Shown: positions 23,062 to 36,646, counted from the first letter of the stretch. The stretch: DNA of 64,000 nucleotides from Tubulanus polymorphus (GCF_964204645.1 NC_134029.1:12140850-12204849); one strand, 5' to 3'. A program made the numbers and translations. Notes: generated by a model not told the origin, from the sequence alone.

Positions 23062-26000
23062 TTAACTAATATTCCCTAAACCGCAATTTACTTTTGTATC
23101 ATTATTTAGGCAGTTTTCGTGGCAACAGCCACATGCAGATGTACAAGTGACATTATTCTTTCTGCATTTACAGTTGGCGCGGCTGCAATCAGTCTTACAT
23201 TTACAAGAAACCAATTCGGGACATGCAGCTGGAATAGCAGGAATAGTTTTGAAGATAGGAACCAGCTTATTATTCCCTTTCAGTTCCCAGCCTCCGGTTG
23301 CAGCTGCTTGTCCATGTTCATATAGGGGCTGGTTTGCATGTAGCCATATTTTTGCTTGATAGTTTGCACGGGCTATATGACGTTGTAATGCATCTTTAGT
23401 TGGGGGTAACTTCTCTAATTCTATATTTCCTTTCCGAAAGATGTCACTACGGCATTTATTAACATCAACTGAATCTGAGTTTGTACCGTATAGTTTACAT
23501 ACATAAGCTTCAGCTTGTTCAGTTTCTCGATCTCGACCAATACCTCTCAGTAGTTCTGGCTGTTTCTTGTATTCAGACCAACATTTTATTTTACCATATC
23601 CAGCAAAGGATGAAGTAGAGTCACATCCCGTTAGAGCATGAAATCCTAATATGGTCTCAATTATGTTGTTTGGCAGGCCATTTGAGATTAAATTGATATT
23701 GTAACATTTCGATGCCTTTCCCTGGGTTACAAGCCACGCGTGAATGTTCAAATGCCCAAGATGATACACCATCAGCAATAAAATGTCCGTATCATCTGCA
23801 TGTACGAATATCTGTTGATATCCCATCTTCACAGCATGAAGTGCATGGGCGATGATTCGGTTATCACTCTCTTCTTGTTTCGAACGCAAATCATCAATTT
23901 CACCTAGTAGATTCATAGCTACATCTCCAAATCCTCCACTGACCACTAGTTCGCTATTTTGAGGGATATTTGCATTTTCGACGATATATTTTGATAGGTA
24001 GTTTACCAACGCTTCTTTATTTTCGGAAGACGACATAAACCGACTCCACACCTAGATTTCAATGCAAGAAATAAGTTCTCAATCTCATATCATTAGTTAC
24101 AAAGTAACAAAATATACACCATCAGGTGTGAGTTACATACTTGTGGAAGTGGTGTAGCTGGATCAACTAACGTTCGTATTGGTGAATGTTGCTTTCCGTT
24201 TCTCTGTGCACGTGTTGAATACTTGATTGAGGTATCAAAATACCGATCAAAGACAACATCAACCCTGTTGACTCTTTTGTAGAAACCACATACGACAGTT
24301 AGAAAATGGTTTGCATACTCATGAAAATTATGCATCATTTTAGGTCTTCCAATGTAATGAATCAGTGCTAATCCATCAACGACGAATGCACGTTTATGAT
24401 ACAGTGCATGATTTGGTATTTCTTCAAGCGGTTCCACTCTCGTTTCATCTATCAAGATCTTGAACATTTTGCTTTTTGTAGTTTTTCGCATTGAACTGTC
24501 ATTAGAAACTAGTGATAGGGGCAAGTCGCACAACTCATGTGTGAGAACTGAATCTAAATCGATATGTCTACCCTCATTGGCCACCACTAACATTTTCTGT
24601 AGCACCTTTGAGTGTTCTTTCGTTTGAACTTTGTTACAGGTTACAGGTTGTTTTTTGTACAAATCAGCGAATGTCCTTGACTTGCATTTCAAAATTGGTG
24701 CGTAAAATGGTGTCTTATCACTCTGTAATCTTTCCGAAATAAACATTTCAATTTTGTTTTCTCCTCTGGATTTTGCTGTCAGTAGGTCGTTGGAAATTTC
24801 CTTCGTGGCAATCTCTTTGGAGCATAATGATACGATATCATTCGGGTTACTGTTGAAGTGCTGAAATAAACATCATCACGAAATAAAATGTCGAAAGTAA
24901 TATTTTTCTTTACATCCAAGATATTCTATTTACCTCAAACCGTTTAAATGTCTCCATTACATTACCAATTGAGATTTCATCATTATGAATCGTAGACGGT
25001 AATGCATCCTTCCTCGTAACGATTTTATCTCCATCTTGAACAAGACCGAGAAGCAGTCTACACTGTTGACTCAAAGATGACTTAACAGCCCATGTCAGAC
25101 AAAATTTTTCTCGAGTTTGTTCGTCTCTGCTGATACCGATGATACCATTTGATAGCTTACATATCTTATTAATCCACTCAGTCCCATGATCTAGTGGGAT
25201 TTTGTTGAAATACCCATCCGAAAACTTCACAACGAAATTTCCTTAAATAAAATTATTTATGAAATAGACTTTTCAAAATCTTTTTCAAAGCACAAATTCT
25301 TTATTTTCAAAATTTACCTCGAAGAAATTCTCTGTGTACCATAGGAGCTGTTGATGATAAAGCCTTCATCTCAGTCAGATAGACTACGCCCCACGTTGAA
25401 TAATTATAGTGATCATAAATGGCCATCCATGGGAGCATGGCTTCAAACGAATCTAAATGCAATTGCCAATTTCCAGTTCTGCAGGAACGGATAAAATCAA
25501 GCATTATTTCGACCATCTCTAAATATGTATCCCAAAAGCGCTCAGTTCCTGTTTTCGTTCGTCTTATATGAGCATCTCGAATCTGACTTTCAGATATGAT
25601 CTGTGATAGCTCGTTAATTGTTTCTAGAATAAAGAACATGTGCAGCGTGATGAAATGACTTATTTAGGCCTATGTAAAACTAGTTACTTTTCTTAATACT
25701 TACGCAGATACATAGTTTGGTTTTTTTCTAGCTTAAATTTAATTTGCTGTTGAATATTATTGACGATTCGATCATGTGCTACTGGATATTTGATAGCTAG
25801 ATGATTGATTGTGCTTTCTAACAGTAGGCGCTTAATTGTAATATGTAATAAGATGACCTCTGATCGCTCTGTAGTATGCTTTGCCCTCTAGAATCGCGTC
25901 AATGCTATTCTTGGCAAACAATTGAGACTCTATCCATAAGTCTTCTAATCCAGATTTAGCCATGTGCTGTCCTATAGCTTTTTGAAAATTCATTAATATA

Positions 26001-28345
26001 TGAAGATGACCGAGGACAGTAACAATGTGATTGTACTTTGGTGCGTTGCGCCATAAGATCTCCTTCATACGGCCGTAAAGAGGCTGGTCTCCTGATACTA
26101 TGACGAAGGGTTGGTTCAGAGATTCGGAAATATGGCAAAATCGATTCAGAACAGTGATAACTGTATCATCATTGTCCGCTTGCGATGGTAAAATTGGCAG
26201 CACTGCCACTTTGGTTACTGGTGTGCAAAATCTTTCATTCTCCACTTTGGCCATTTCACACAATGCATTGTACCCAGACCAACCTGGAACGACTTTATGA
26301 CCATTGATTCTTGACAAAAGCCAGCACAATTCAACATTTCTAGTCATTTCTCTTTCAGAACTTGGTAAAAACCAGTCCGTGTTAAGTTCAAATTTGCCTG
26401 GCGTGCCTCGTCCTAAATTAGATTTGAAACAATCAAAATTCACTGATGAACGACACAATTTGATTTCAGTTATTATGATCTGAAGGAGTTTTAGTGACCT
26501 TGCTGATTTTTACCTACCTCTATTATAAACATAATCGAGTTCATGAAATTGTCGTATTTTATTTCTACATAGATTTCGATCTCTTTGTATCTTCTTGTCT
26601 TCACTGGATATTGACTGCTGGTTATTTGCTTGAAATAATACCATTTGAGTACTGTGGGTGGTACCATTCCCATCCGGAGTATTTTCAAGGATGTCTATAT
26701 TGTCGAATGCTGAAAGAATTGGTTTTCCAGGCTCATACATTGTAAGTTCTGTGGGTATGTACAACCCATTTTCTGTACTGTTTTCTAAGGCATCATTTGC
26801 TATACTCGTATCAATTCGTCGTATGGTATCAATTCCTATGGTGTGACCAGCAGCATGAAAAAGTGTTACCAATCCTTCAGATCGCGTTGCTTGATGAAGA
26901 GCTATACCTAACCCAATATGCTTCGGGGTCAACTTTCTGTGATGTGATGCAGCGTATATGATATCTTGGGCTATGTTTTCAACTTGTCTAGTAGATTCTT
27001 CTATGTTCTCGACAACATTTTCACCATTTATCAAAACTTCAAGAAATTTGCGTAGAGTATTTGGGATTATGTTTTTAACATGGCTGCTGTCAATATGATT
27101 CCAGCCTGAGTGACCAGGTGTGCTATCGAGATATTTCCGTAGAGAGAGCGCAAGGTGAAACAAATCGCATTCAATGTCATTTTGACTTTTGAAATCAAAA
27201 GAATCTCCTTGTCCTAAATGCTGTGAATCGGAAGTCTTAATTGATTTAACTAGAAGAGAACCATCTATCATAGACTTTGGTAGCAATATAGCAGAATCAT
27301 CTCTGCAATGACCCCTGTAAAATTAGAGACCACTTTTTAAAATACATCCAGTACTATAAAAAATGATAATGATTTGATGCGCGATATCATATTGTCGCAT
27401 AATTCTGATATGCTCCGTATATTCGATGTAAACCGACTATACGCACTGAAATACTAATTGTTATTTTTTCTGGTTTTGATTGGGCGAAAGAGTTTGAGAA
27501 ATTCATTTACCGGAGTTTACCAAATGCTGGACCTAGTCTGGCTATGATAGCTTTGATAAAGGTGGATCTTCTTGAAATGAAACTGGCTTTTGGTTCCTCT
27601 GACAGCTCTAGATATGTGTCCTGAATTTCTTTCATCGAATAATATTTTCCAGTCTCGAAACCATTCTGAATCTTTTCCAAAACGTTTTCAAATGCCTCGT
27701 CGTTTTCACGTGGAGTTTCGGCACTATCAATAGCAACCATGTTCCGTTTTAATTTTACCAAACACTGGAGATGGTATTTACAATTCAGCAGACAAGTTTG
27801 AGTTGCCAGCCTCAAACGTAAATTTTGGTCGTGAATAGCTTTTGTTAAGATCATTTTTTTTTTGTCAAGTTTTCTGATGAAATATGGCGCACTTTCTCCT
27901 TGGATTTTTTCTGGCATAATAAGCACAGATCCCTGTCAAATGACGCAGTCTGTCCTTTACTTGCAAGAGCAGTTCGTGTTTCGGGTCTCAGTTCTTCATT
28001 AGGCCTATCTAATGGCGGTATTGTCAGTAGCCGAGATATCTGAGACTTTGATGTAAAATTGCAGAAACAATCCTTATACCATTTCACATCCATCCATTGG
28101 TCATCAGAAAGGGATAACATTTTTTCTATCAAAAATCTATTTAATTTATCCCCTAAATTCAAGCGTTCTTTGGCTGCCTCTATGAATGACGTCTTTCCAT
28201 TCTCGTTTGCGATTCTGGTTCCAACATCATTTTTGATTTGTTGGCATATGCAACAGGCAGCACAGCGTTTTTTGCGAGGAATTTCATAATCACCATCCAT
28301 CATGCTGAGAAGAAATGGTTTAAAATCAGTTTCAGGCCCGTACAC
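23062..28345 (-). CDS. Academ-like transposase, multi-exon, one A-tract frameshift
   Basis: Consecutive minus-strand open segments at 28345-27851, 27926-27507, 27286-26510, 26458-25832, 25639-25307, 25230-24910, 24746-24093 and 24051-23062 behave as exons separated by short AT-rich introns. Seen, in order: a Cys/His region (CAACCICQQ; DRDLCLLCQK); HIGLGIALHQATRSEGLVTL; the PGWSGYNALCE and VSGDQPLYGRMKEI block; FWDTYLEMVEIMLDFI; an acidic nuclease-like block with VHADDTDILLLM and HALTGCDSTSSFAGYGK; and a C-terminal CXC-like cysteine run (CKCKTDCSRANCKCRKN). Known: the DTD and GCD-T patterns resemble XPG/FEN-type nucleases of Academ transposases. A run of As at about 27853-27862 splits the first exon between two frames. 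Inferred role: element excision and integration. Confidence 0.7.
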
Positions 28346-29403
28346 AGATTTTATTTAGAGTGGCTGTTCTACATAGGGAAACGATTGTGATTGCTTTTTT
28401 ACTTTTGAGATTGATAGGGACTAAAAGTGCCCTTTTTTGCTTTTATGGAATTGGTGAACGACTGAATGTACCATTTTGTTGAAAATTATCTACCTCGTCT
28501 TGTAAAAATAATTAAGCCCGAAGACCTTTTTAGTCTGCTATTGTGCCCTATACCACTTTGACAACATTTTAATTGATTTTGGTCATTAAAACTACAAACT
28601 TAGTAGGCCTAATGTGAATGGTATACGGACCACATGTCGGACACGGAATGTGGAAGGTTTTTTAGACGTTGAAAATTTCACCTAAGGGGGTTCCTCCAAA
28701 CTCATGTACAGGCCTAAGTCTGCAGATTTAAACACGGGTCCACCGACTATCAGTCGGTAAAGAACCTGGAACTTCACGGGGCCTCACAAATTTAACATGA
28801 CTTTAGACAAAAAGACAAAGGAATTGGTGCAAGCAGCTTAAGCTGTATAATTAAAGGGTTTCTAGAGATCTAGCAAATTATTCAAACCCTTCCGCCTCAA
28901 CTGTGTCATTTCACTTATAATTTAGAAACTATTGCTGCCAGGCCCGGGCTTGGTCTACATAACATAGTGATAATTATTTGGGGCTTTCAGCAACAAAAAT
29001 GTCCATACATTGACAAAATCAAATAATATTATATGAGGCCTGCCTACCTATTATTTATTTGCCTACCTATTCTCCACTCAAATATCTTAGAATTCCATCC
29101 TTCCTCCAACTATTGAATCCCATCTTTTCTTAATCATAGAGTCTCATTCCTTCTTCATGATATTTTCAAGCCAACACTGACAATCGTTGTTGCCGTGTAA
29201 ATTATTGAAACTGTTGCAATTTCTTCATCAAAAATTGATCAGTCAAACTACAACTATGAAATATTTCATTGATACAAGTTTTGGTGATAATGAAGTGTCT
29301 ATTATTCGAAAGACAATTATTTTCAATGAACAGCGTATATCCTGACAAAAATCATTCAACACACTCCAACGTTAGGATCATTAATGTAATGCCCTTAAAG
29401 TAA
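28346..29403. other. Academ-like 5' region, no further exon seen
   Basis: Non-coding between the first recognised transposase exon and the right TIR. It should hold the element's promoter and possibly a non-coding first exon. No motif is decisive. Confidence 0.45.
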
Positions 29404-30427
29404 TGCCCTAGAAGTAAAGAAAATTCAAGGAATTGCCTCAAAAATGAGCTTTCATTCGACAAATTCGGTGAAAGGGTTCAAAAGATATGGGAGAAAATCT
29501 ATTTTTTCAAATAAATGCATAAAATGTATGGTTACCATGGTGACAACGTTTAGTTATGATTTACTCGTGAACGAATATGGAATGATTTTAAAATTTTAAA
29601 GGAAAAAGATTAAATATGGTTTTAAATAAACGCATCCTCAATTAATCCATTGGTTACGTCAAGAATGTGGACAAATTACGCGATTTTACTGCAATTGCAA
29701 CAATGGTTACCATTGTTGCAATTCAGTTGTTTGCAAGACGTAGTAATAAGCGGTCCAATACATGGTTGAAGACTTTAGGCAAGTTTGAGGACATTTGGAA
29801 TGTCACGAAAGACCCAACGCCCAAAATACCGGTACCTGACGAATGAAGAACGCAGATTTGAAGTGTTGTTACCATAGAAACCAATAAACAGTTAATCGCG
29901 ATATTGACCAAGTACATACGAGTTATAAGTAAGTTTAAAGAAATATCAAAATAATCAACAAAAAACATTAACAACATCACTATTTGAGCCAATAACCTTT
30001 AAAATGAATATTTTATAAGAAATTCGCTATTTTCAAGGGAATATTACACGATTGTTGCTGCTGTAACTAGGTAACAAATGAACGTTTGCATAAAATTAAC
30101 GTAGCGCTATATGCGCTGCAATCCCCCAACTCAGAAAAGGTTTAGATTGTAAAATTACTCCAAACCTAAGATGAGATATTCGAATTATTTAGCAAAAGTA
30201 GTTTAAAGTGTATTTCCTTGCCAAATGAAAATGAAGATGTTTAAATTTCAAAATGTCTGACTTTAACGCCCCCTGTAGGCCAAAAAACGAAAAAATTGTA
30301 AAAGGCATCCACCACACATGATAGCTCACATACTCTGCTATCAAATGAGCACGGATGCCAAGCTGTAACAAAAAATGCCGTGATTGTCGAATTTTAGGAT
30401 AGTTTTTTAAGGTTGGCTGGCTGACTA
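29404..30427. repeat. Academ-like right TIR
   Basis: Inverse copy of 22028-23042, from tgccctagaagtaaag to the tip ggctgactaa. The promoter of the minus-strand transposase would lie in or just inside this arm. Confidence 0.9.
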
Positions 30428-30432
30428 AGGGC

Positions 30433-31260
30433 CTAAAAAACATTTTTGACTGCAGAAATGAATATATTACACATTAATATGTATGTCTGACCAGGGAAGT
30501 GTGATGATGTCATCACACTTCCCTGGTCTGACAAAAAGGAGGATCCAAATCGGATAACTGACAGAGAAAATAGGAGAATTCCAGTTTCAACCGTTGGAGC
30601 TCTCCACTGCACTATTGCTTCATGGGTATTGCCATCTTTGACATTGATTGGGCTTTTATACTGCTCCTCGGCCTTTAAATCGGTAATTTCTTTATTATGA
30701 CTGGCTTTTAAATCAGAGATTGTCTGATCTCTCCCTTTGCTGCCAGTCTCAAGATCATACAATCTTTCCTCGGTGCGACGAACAAGGTTTTCAATTTGTA
30801 GGGTATGTGCATGTAATCTAACATCTATTGTGTCAAGAATGTCTTTTTAATGTTGGTGAATGAGTCTATCTTTGAAGTCATTTCATCAACTTTGTCAGAT
30901 AGCCTCATCATCCCCTCTTCGAATGTTTCAGTGTCACTTTCTGTTTCAGTGTCAGTAGAGCTGCTTGGTCTGTAGCGTTTTTGTTTCTTGGATTGCGATT
31001 CTGTTCTAGACTGTTTTTATTAGTATCTGAATTTGTTTCCATAAAAATGTCTGATGATACGTTCAGTTCTTCGTTACAGACAGTTGACTCTTCAGCTATA
31101 GCAGTAAGCATATATAAGTGTTATAAGAGTTATAAGTGTTGTTCAAACTTGATTCGTTGATGCATGCATCGTTGCACACATCATTGTTGCTGGCAAGATC
31201 ACCACTATCGCCTATAGTTTACTTTGATCCACCAAACATACCACCAAACATGTCTTTCAA
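30433..31260 (-). pseudogene. coiled-coil LINE ORF1-like relic
   Basis: Reading minus from about 31260, a short start (MSTQTSLKDMFGG) closes at a stop. Later frames give an Asn/Ser-rich linker and then a heptad-like helix (RRTEERLYDLETGSKGRD; ISDLKASHNKEITDLKAEE) ending in IVQWRAPTVETG. Seen: charged coiled coil, at least two frame changes and stops. Known: this architecture is common in ORF1 proteins of CR1/L1-like LINEs. The 3' part is cut at 30427 by the Academ-like insertion and I did not recover its continuation on the far side. It could instead be a fragment of a host coiled-coil gene. Confidence 0.35.
30491..30526. repeat. 36-bp near-perfect palindrome
   Basis: ccagggaagtgtgatga and tcatcacacttccctgg pair over 17 bp with only tg between them. 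It lies inside the LINE ORF1-like relic, 64 bp from the Academ-like tip, and could be a foldback insertion or palindromic duplication. Confidence 0.9.
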
Positions 31261-31399
31261 GCTTGTTTGTGTTGACATTTCAAGCAGCTGATTGATTTCC
31301 ACAGAAAAGTGTCAGGGTGAATGAATGAGAACTGATCACTAGTAAATCACACTTGAAATAAGGTGTCAGAACATAGAATATTTCAAAATCCTCAAATTT

Positions 31400-31630
31400 T
31401 ACATTTTACGCGTTAAGATTCGTTTTTCTAGGGCGCAAAAACGAATATTATGGAGCAAAAATGAAAGTTCGTGTTTTTCAATGGCGCAAAAACGAAAAAT
31501 CATAGAGCAAAAACGAATATTTTGTTTCTGCTCTATAATATTTTTAGTTTTTGCGCGGTAAAATTCGATTTTGCTAGGGGGCAAAAACGAAAAGTTCGTT
31601 TTTGCTCTAAAAGTTTCGTCTAGCGTTTTT
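31400..31630. repeat. gcaaaaacgaa repeat cluster
   Basis: The motif gcaaaaacgaa, or its complement ttcgtttttgc, occurs about eight times in 230 bp in both orientations (e.g. gcgcaaaaacgaatatta, gagcaaaaacgaatattt, ggggcaaaaacgaaaagtt, ttcgtttttgctct). It may be a palindromic MITE with internal duplications. Confidence 0.7.
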
Positions 31631-31649
31631 CTGTAATCAAGGAGCTCGT

Positions 31650-31905
31650 GTAAAAATTATTGCGTTCGGCCCTTATCAGCCACCACAGTGGAATGAACTG
31701 GTCACTACGGTCTTCAATTCCTTTGTGGATTCTTGCAGCTGATGGGAATATATTTAAACCAGTGTGCAAGTGTACGTTTCAAATCATGCTTATTTGTCAT
31801 TGGCAGTTAAAGTTGTCACTTAAGCACAACTGTCTCAGATGCCGTAAAGCGCAACTGTCTCAGATGCCGTAAGTAATTCACGTTTTGTGTAATTGTTTTT
31901 AGGCC
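31650..31905. repeat. dispersed repeat family A, copy 2
   Basis: Similar to 10720-10935. It carries an internal duplication of gcgcaactgtctcagatgcc / gcacaactgtctcagatgcc. It is interrupted right after gtaattgttttta by the family B repeat. Confidence 0.7.
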
Positions 31906-32772
31906 AGCCTTAGACTGAGCCTATTACTATACAAATGGAGCGAATTTAAATGACATGGTTTCCAGAGGAAAGGCTCTTTTACTTTGCAACTGAGCATATA
32001 TTCATACAAATCATTCAATAAAGCATTATCCATTCTCCAAACTCTAAGTAGCTGAATTTTGAAAGAGGGTCTCGTTAAAATTTATATGAGCTTTTTTGCG
32101 AATATCTGATCGCAAAAATATTGGTTTTGAAAAGCCAATCAGAAAGCAAAGACTCCTCTATGATTGGCTTAGCCGCAGAAATCAGCAGGTGTTCACGTGA
32201 ACCCGCTGTATCGTCTACCGTTCTACTTCCGGGTTTTATTTTAAGATCTAACATTGTATTTTAAGATCGATTTCTGTGAAAGCTTTAGTTGACTTGGTTT
32301 TTTGGAGGAACATTTTTATTCGCACAGAAAATATCATTGACCATTGTGCAAAGTCCGGGAAAAATAGCTTTTTCTTAAATCGAATAGATGACCTTGATAT
32401 GCTAATTAGCCATGTGCTCAAACTACAAATTCAATCAAATTTTATTCCGCAAAAATATCAAATTCAATTGAATTTTACTTTATTGAACAAAAAAACCATC
32501 AAATCCAATTCAATTTTGAGCAAATTTTAGAAAATTCAATTCTATTCCGCATTAAAATCAATAAGACCAAGGGAAAAGATTTATGTGAGGTATTTGTTCC
32601 TGCCAGATCCAGTCGCTGTCTGTGCTACTTTTGTTTTCTACAATTATATTGTGTAAATTATTAGGTATTGATTCTGAGCTGGGAGTGTATTTTGACAAAT
32701 TTAACCCACAGAATGCATCATCATTAGCCATTTTATGAAAAGCTGACAGGCTGGCCATAGTGCCCCTTAGGG
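31906..32772. repeat. dispersed repeat family B, complete copy
   Basis: About 865 bp from ggccagccttag to ctaagg-type inverted end (ccttagggctgg), matching 41649-42253 plus 45038-45297. The weak TIR (ccagcc-taag) and insertion into family A indicate a MITE-like element. A minus-strand ORF (32758-32558) with GLNLSKYTPSSESIPNNLH is also open in the second copy, but differences fall at all codon positions, so I do not call it a gene. Confidence 0.75.
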
Positions 32773-33600
32773 CTGGTTTTTTTCTAATGCCATATTTACA
32801 ATATTTGGATATCAGTTGTGCTAACGTGCATGCAAAATTGGATTCATTGTTATTATGGGATGATAATTCATGGGCGTCAAGAGTCCTGAGACATACCTTT
32901 GATATGAAGCTCTTAAAATTTTATCAGGGACTTGTTTTTGAGTAAAACGAATAGCCCGTAAAATACCAATGCCACATCGCTAAACGGTGTCTATTCTCCG
33001 TGAGACAGTAGTAATAGATTTTTCACGACAAACGCACGATTTAGATTGGTCTCCTAAAATATCTATAATTAAGTAATTCTTACATGTGATCGCGTGGTTA
33101 CAGGTGGAAAGACAGGGTTCATAGTTGTCAGGCCTTGGTTAAAATCAAGACTTATCATCACCTTTGCCAAGTGAAAATCAATACTTTTTTAATCAAATGC
33201 GCAAGCCATCAACAAGTGTCACACGGAAACTTGAGTCCCATGTAAAGTTCATGACAATGATTTCTTAACACGACTACTATATCTATTCAAAACAAAACTC
33301 GAATTACATAGAATTGTTTGACTCTACATAAATAATATATATGCTGATACATGTACCAGTATCTTTTCGAAAGAACACAACTATGAAGATGCTTCAATCT
33401 TAAAAATTATACCGTAAATTGCAATAATCATTAAAATCAGAATCTACAAAGCAAATTCTGTCTGAACAATTTGGAACTTAAAATCTCAACCTATTAATAA
33501 AGTCAAATATCATATAGGCAGTACGAGATGATGAATGTACATGTTTACAATGATAGAGACTTAATTAGCTCTTTTTGAGCACTTATTCTACTTACTATGT
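32773..33600. other. no gene seen
   Basis: Starts with the rest of family A (atatttacaatatttggat), then non-coding AT-rich DNA up to the hAT relic. Confidence 0.5.
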
Positions 33601-35722
33601 CCGTCAATTCTTTTTGCTTTGTATTATAAAGGCACGAGCTTCTGCAAACCTGGTTGAAGTGCTGGCCTGTTTTGCACAAGTGTCAGCCGACATGGTAAGA
33701 CATTGGACATCAATTTCAATAAACCGTTTCTTGGCACATAGATCATCCAGTGTGTCCTGTTCCATTTTTCGTTTGTTCCTGATGAGAGAATCCGCATTTT
33801 TGTCCCTCTTCTCCTTTAGATAGTTAGTATATCTACTATGAGATGATGTAACAGATGCAAGAAGCCCTGCTGTCAATGGTACTTTCATAACACCACCAAC
33901 ACTCGAAATATAGTCACAAATGAGCCTTTGTGCGATATTAGACTCTTCTGCCAGATTATCAGTTTCAACTTGTCGGTTGATCGAAAACCCGCGTTCTACT
34001 GTCGCTTGACCGTGCGATAATAACAATAAATTTTTTACCACACTCCACACATGTACATATTCCCTTTTGCCTTTCATTTTCTTATACATGAACTCATCCA
34101 GTCGATTTTTAGTTTTGTTGAAATCAACAAATTCTGCTGGTTGAGACACAGAGCTGTCAATGAACTCCCCTAATTTACTTAATATTGTATCACATAAACC
34201 TTCTTCCACATGTTTAGTATGTGCCAATGAATTGAGAACTTGACTGAATTTATTTTTTGCATAATCAGGTTTTGAAACCATAAAATTCGGATCTAAACAA
34301 ACAATATTACGTATCTATGTGTATCTCACTGGTGATTTCAGAATGATGTGACCGACTGTTGCTGATAGAAAGTCCTTTACCTCACATCGAAATTCATAAA
34401 TCTGACATTCACTTATTTTGTTAATAGCCTTCATTTCTTTAAGCTGTTTGTCCGCAGCGAAACCAACATCTACCAACTTTCTATCAAAATGAATTTTCCT
34501 GTCTTTTACATCAAGTTTAATGATTTTAGCCAGGGTATCATCATCCCTCATTATATCCCTACAAACAAATCGCTCCATCAGTGTCTTTAGTATCAGGTGA
34601 ATGTCCCCACTTAAAAAAGGGATCATTGAGTGGTCTGTTTGATAGATGGTAAGAAATGGTTTCATAACCATAGCGATAGACAGAATAGCCTTCGGTTTTA
34701 CTTCTATCAGGGTATCGGTGACAGCATTCTTGATGACTTGATACGACGCACACTTTGGCTTGTCTACTGATTTGAATTTAGTTTCAACATGTTCGACATA
34801 TAATGCAACCTTTGGCCATATCAGTAGCGCCCGTTCCGCACAAGGTGTATTATCGATCCACCTGAAAATAATTGGCGACACTGACTTCAAGCTTATAAGT
34901 TAGAATATATATGTAGTAAGGAATGTATCTGATTGAAAGGCGGGCACATGGATTTTGATCCACTTAATAGAATGCCAACAATAGAAATCAAGTTTTTAAC
35001 TCACCTATGCCGGCAAAACTTTAACGGAAAAGTTTCACTTTCGGTTATCTTCATGAAATCCGATCGACGTGCTGGTGCATCAATGAAAAGATAGTAGAGA
35101 CTACTTAACAACGACTTAATATTCCACGAAGTATCAGTTGTTCCCTATTTGAAAGAATTATGAATCGTGTGAATTCCACATGAGCCAAATTCAAGATGTG
35201 CACAGTTTCTGTTGAATTCTGTTGCGATTTCATTCGATAATTTGGAATAAAAACTTCAGTTAACATTGGGGCCATCAATGGATAACTGCCAACAGTTCTT
35301 TAGACTAATGTCGAAATCAGATCTGAATGCCGACAACATATCATCGGCTGTAGCATGGCCTAAGAACGAAGAGTTGTAGTACATAGACCTAATACAATCG
35401 CCATCCCACTGTCTCACTAGCTTATCAAGTTGTTTACTTTGAGTTTTTTTACTCGTCAAATAACAACACGTATGGCTCATCGCTTCCAATTTTATTACGT
35501 AACTAAGTTTTCAGATACGGATATATGCCAGATCTAGCAACATAGGCACATTTTCGTTCACTCATGGACAAATTGTTGATAAGTTCAGATTCAGGAAACA
35601 TTGTTTTGAACACATCTCTGGTAACCTCACATGATTTGTAAGAGTAATGGTTTTGTATTACATTCAGCACCCATAATGTTTCAGCCCTAAGAGCTGCAGC
35701 CTTGTCATACGTATATCCTGCT

Positions 35723-36456
35723 GCAAAAACCGTAATGTTTCCAATGTCTCCGTTTTTAACGCATGCGCATTAGTGAGTGTTGGGGAAATTCTCTAAGTCC
35801 AGAAATCGGTTGAGTGCGCAGGCGTCACTACATGTCAGAACTTTCAAAACTGGGTCATGTCAGTACGCATAATGAATGTGTGTTTTGATGACTTCAATGT
35901 TTCCGTTTCAATTAGATTCGAATCCCACAATAAATAATTATCTTATTCCAATTCGATTTGATCATTGATGACCCGAGTGTCACTCGTTTATTTTTGCGGC
36001 GCTACCAGATTCGAGCACCGAAAAATACTGAACTTATTTCAATTCAATTTGAACTTTGATGACTCCAGTGTCGCTGATTTATTTTATACGACGCTATCAC
36101 GTTCGAATCCCGAAAATGCTGATCTCGAAATGGTAACCATTATGAACTTTGGTGCACTTTCTATGGTGATCCCAATGTCACTGTTATTTTATTTGGACAA
36201 TTCATTTAATTGTATTAACATATAATACGCAAGCATATGATACGAGATTATTTAGACACCACGATCCCGCTGCTAAAGTTCACGCTGGTTCATTTCAAGC
36301 GAATACCGCATTGACATGACCCAGTTTTGAAACATGTAAACACTGTCATGACGCCTGCGCACTGTACTGATTTCTCGACTTAGACTTATCCAACACTTAC
36401 TAAGCCTAATGCGCATGCGTTAAAAACGGAGACATTGGAAACATTACGGTTTTTGC
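35723..36456. mobile_element. 734-bp non-autonomous TIR element in the hAT gene
   Basis: The left end gcaaaaaccgtaatgtttcc and its inverse ggaaacattacggtttttgc start TIRs of about 140 bp that include taacgcatgcgcattag and gcgcaggcgtca blocks. The middle has degenerate tandem units (gtgtcactcgtttatttt, gtgtcgctgatttatttt, atgtcactgttattttat). No ORF or clear target duplication. Confidence 0.75.
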
Positions 36457-36646
36457 TACTCTGCTATAGTCGGCAAACTACTACTGCTACTACTATTCGG
36501 CACACTTCTACTGGTCTCAGTCATCGATCTCGGATTCACAGGTGCCTCATTGTTGCGAGTACTGCTGAAAGAACAATTACATGATCATGAATGAATGAAA
36601 AACTTTTTTACGAGACCCGCAGCTGATGAAATTAAATGTGGGCCCT

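Larger units (their letters stand above)
22028..30427 (-). mobile_element. 8.4-kb Academ-like DNA transposon
   Basis: The ends tagtcagccagccaa (22028) and its inverse (to 30427) start long TIRs of about 1.02 kb, flanked by AGG at 22025-22027 and 30428-30430, a 3-bp target duplication. Between them lies one multi-exon minus-strand gene. Known: Academ transposons have 3-4 bp duplications and a large transposase with a Cys-rich region and an XPG-like nuclease. TIR arms are about 98-99% identical by eye, so the insertion is young. Confidence 0.75.

Noticed and set aside
32558-32758. Conserved 66-aa minus-strand gene shared with 45085-45315
   Set aside because: It lies inside family B repeats; substitutions are not concentrated at third positions and the second copy's start is displaced.
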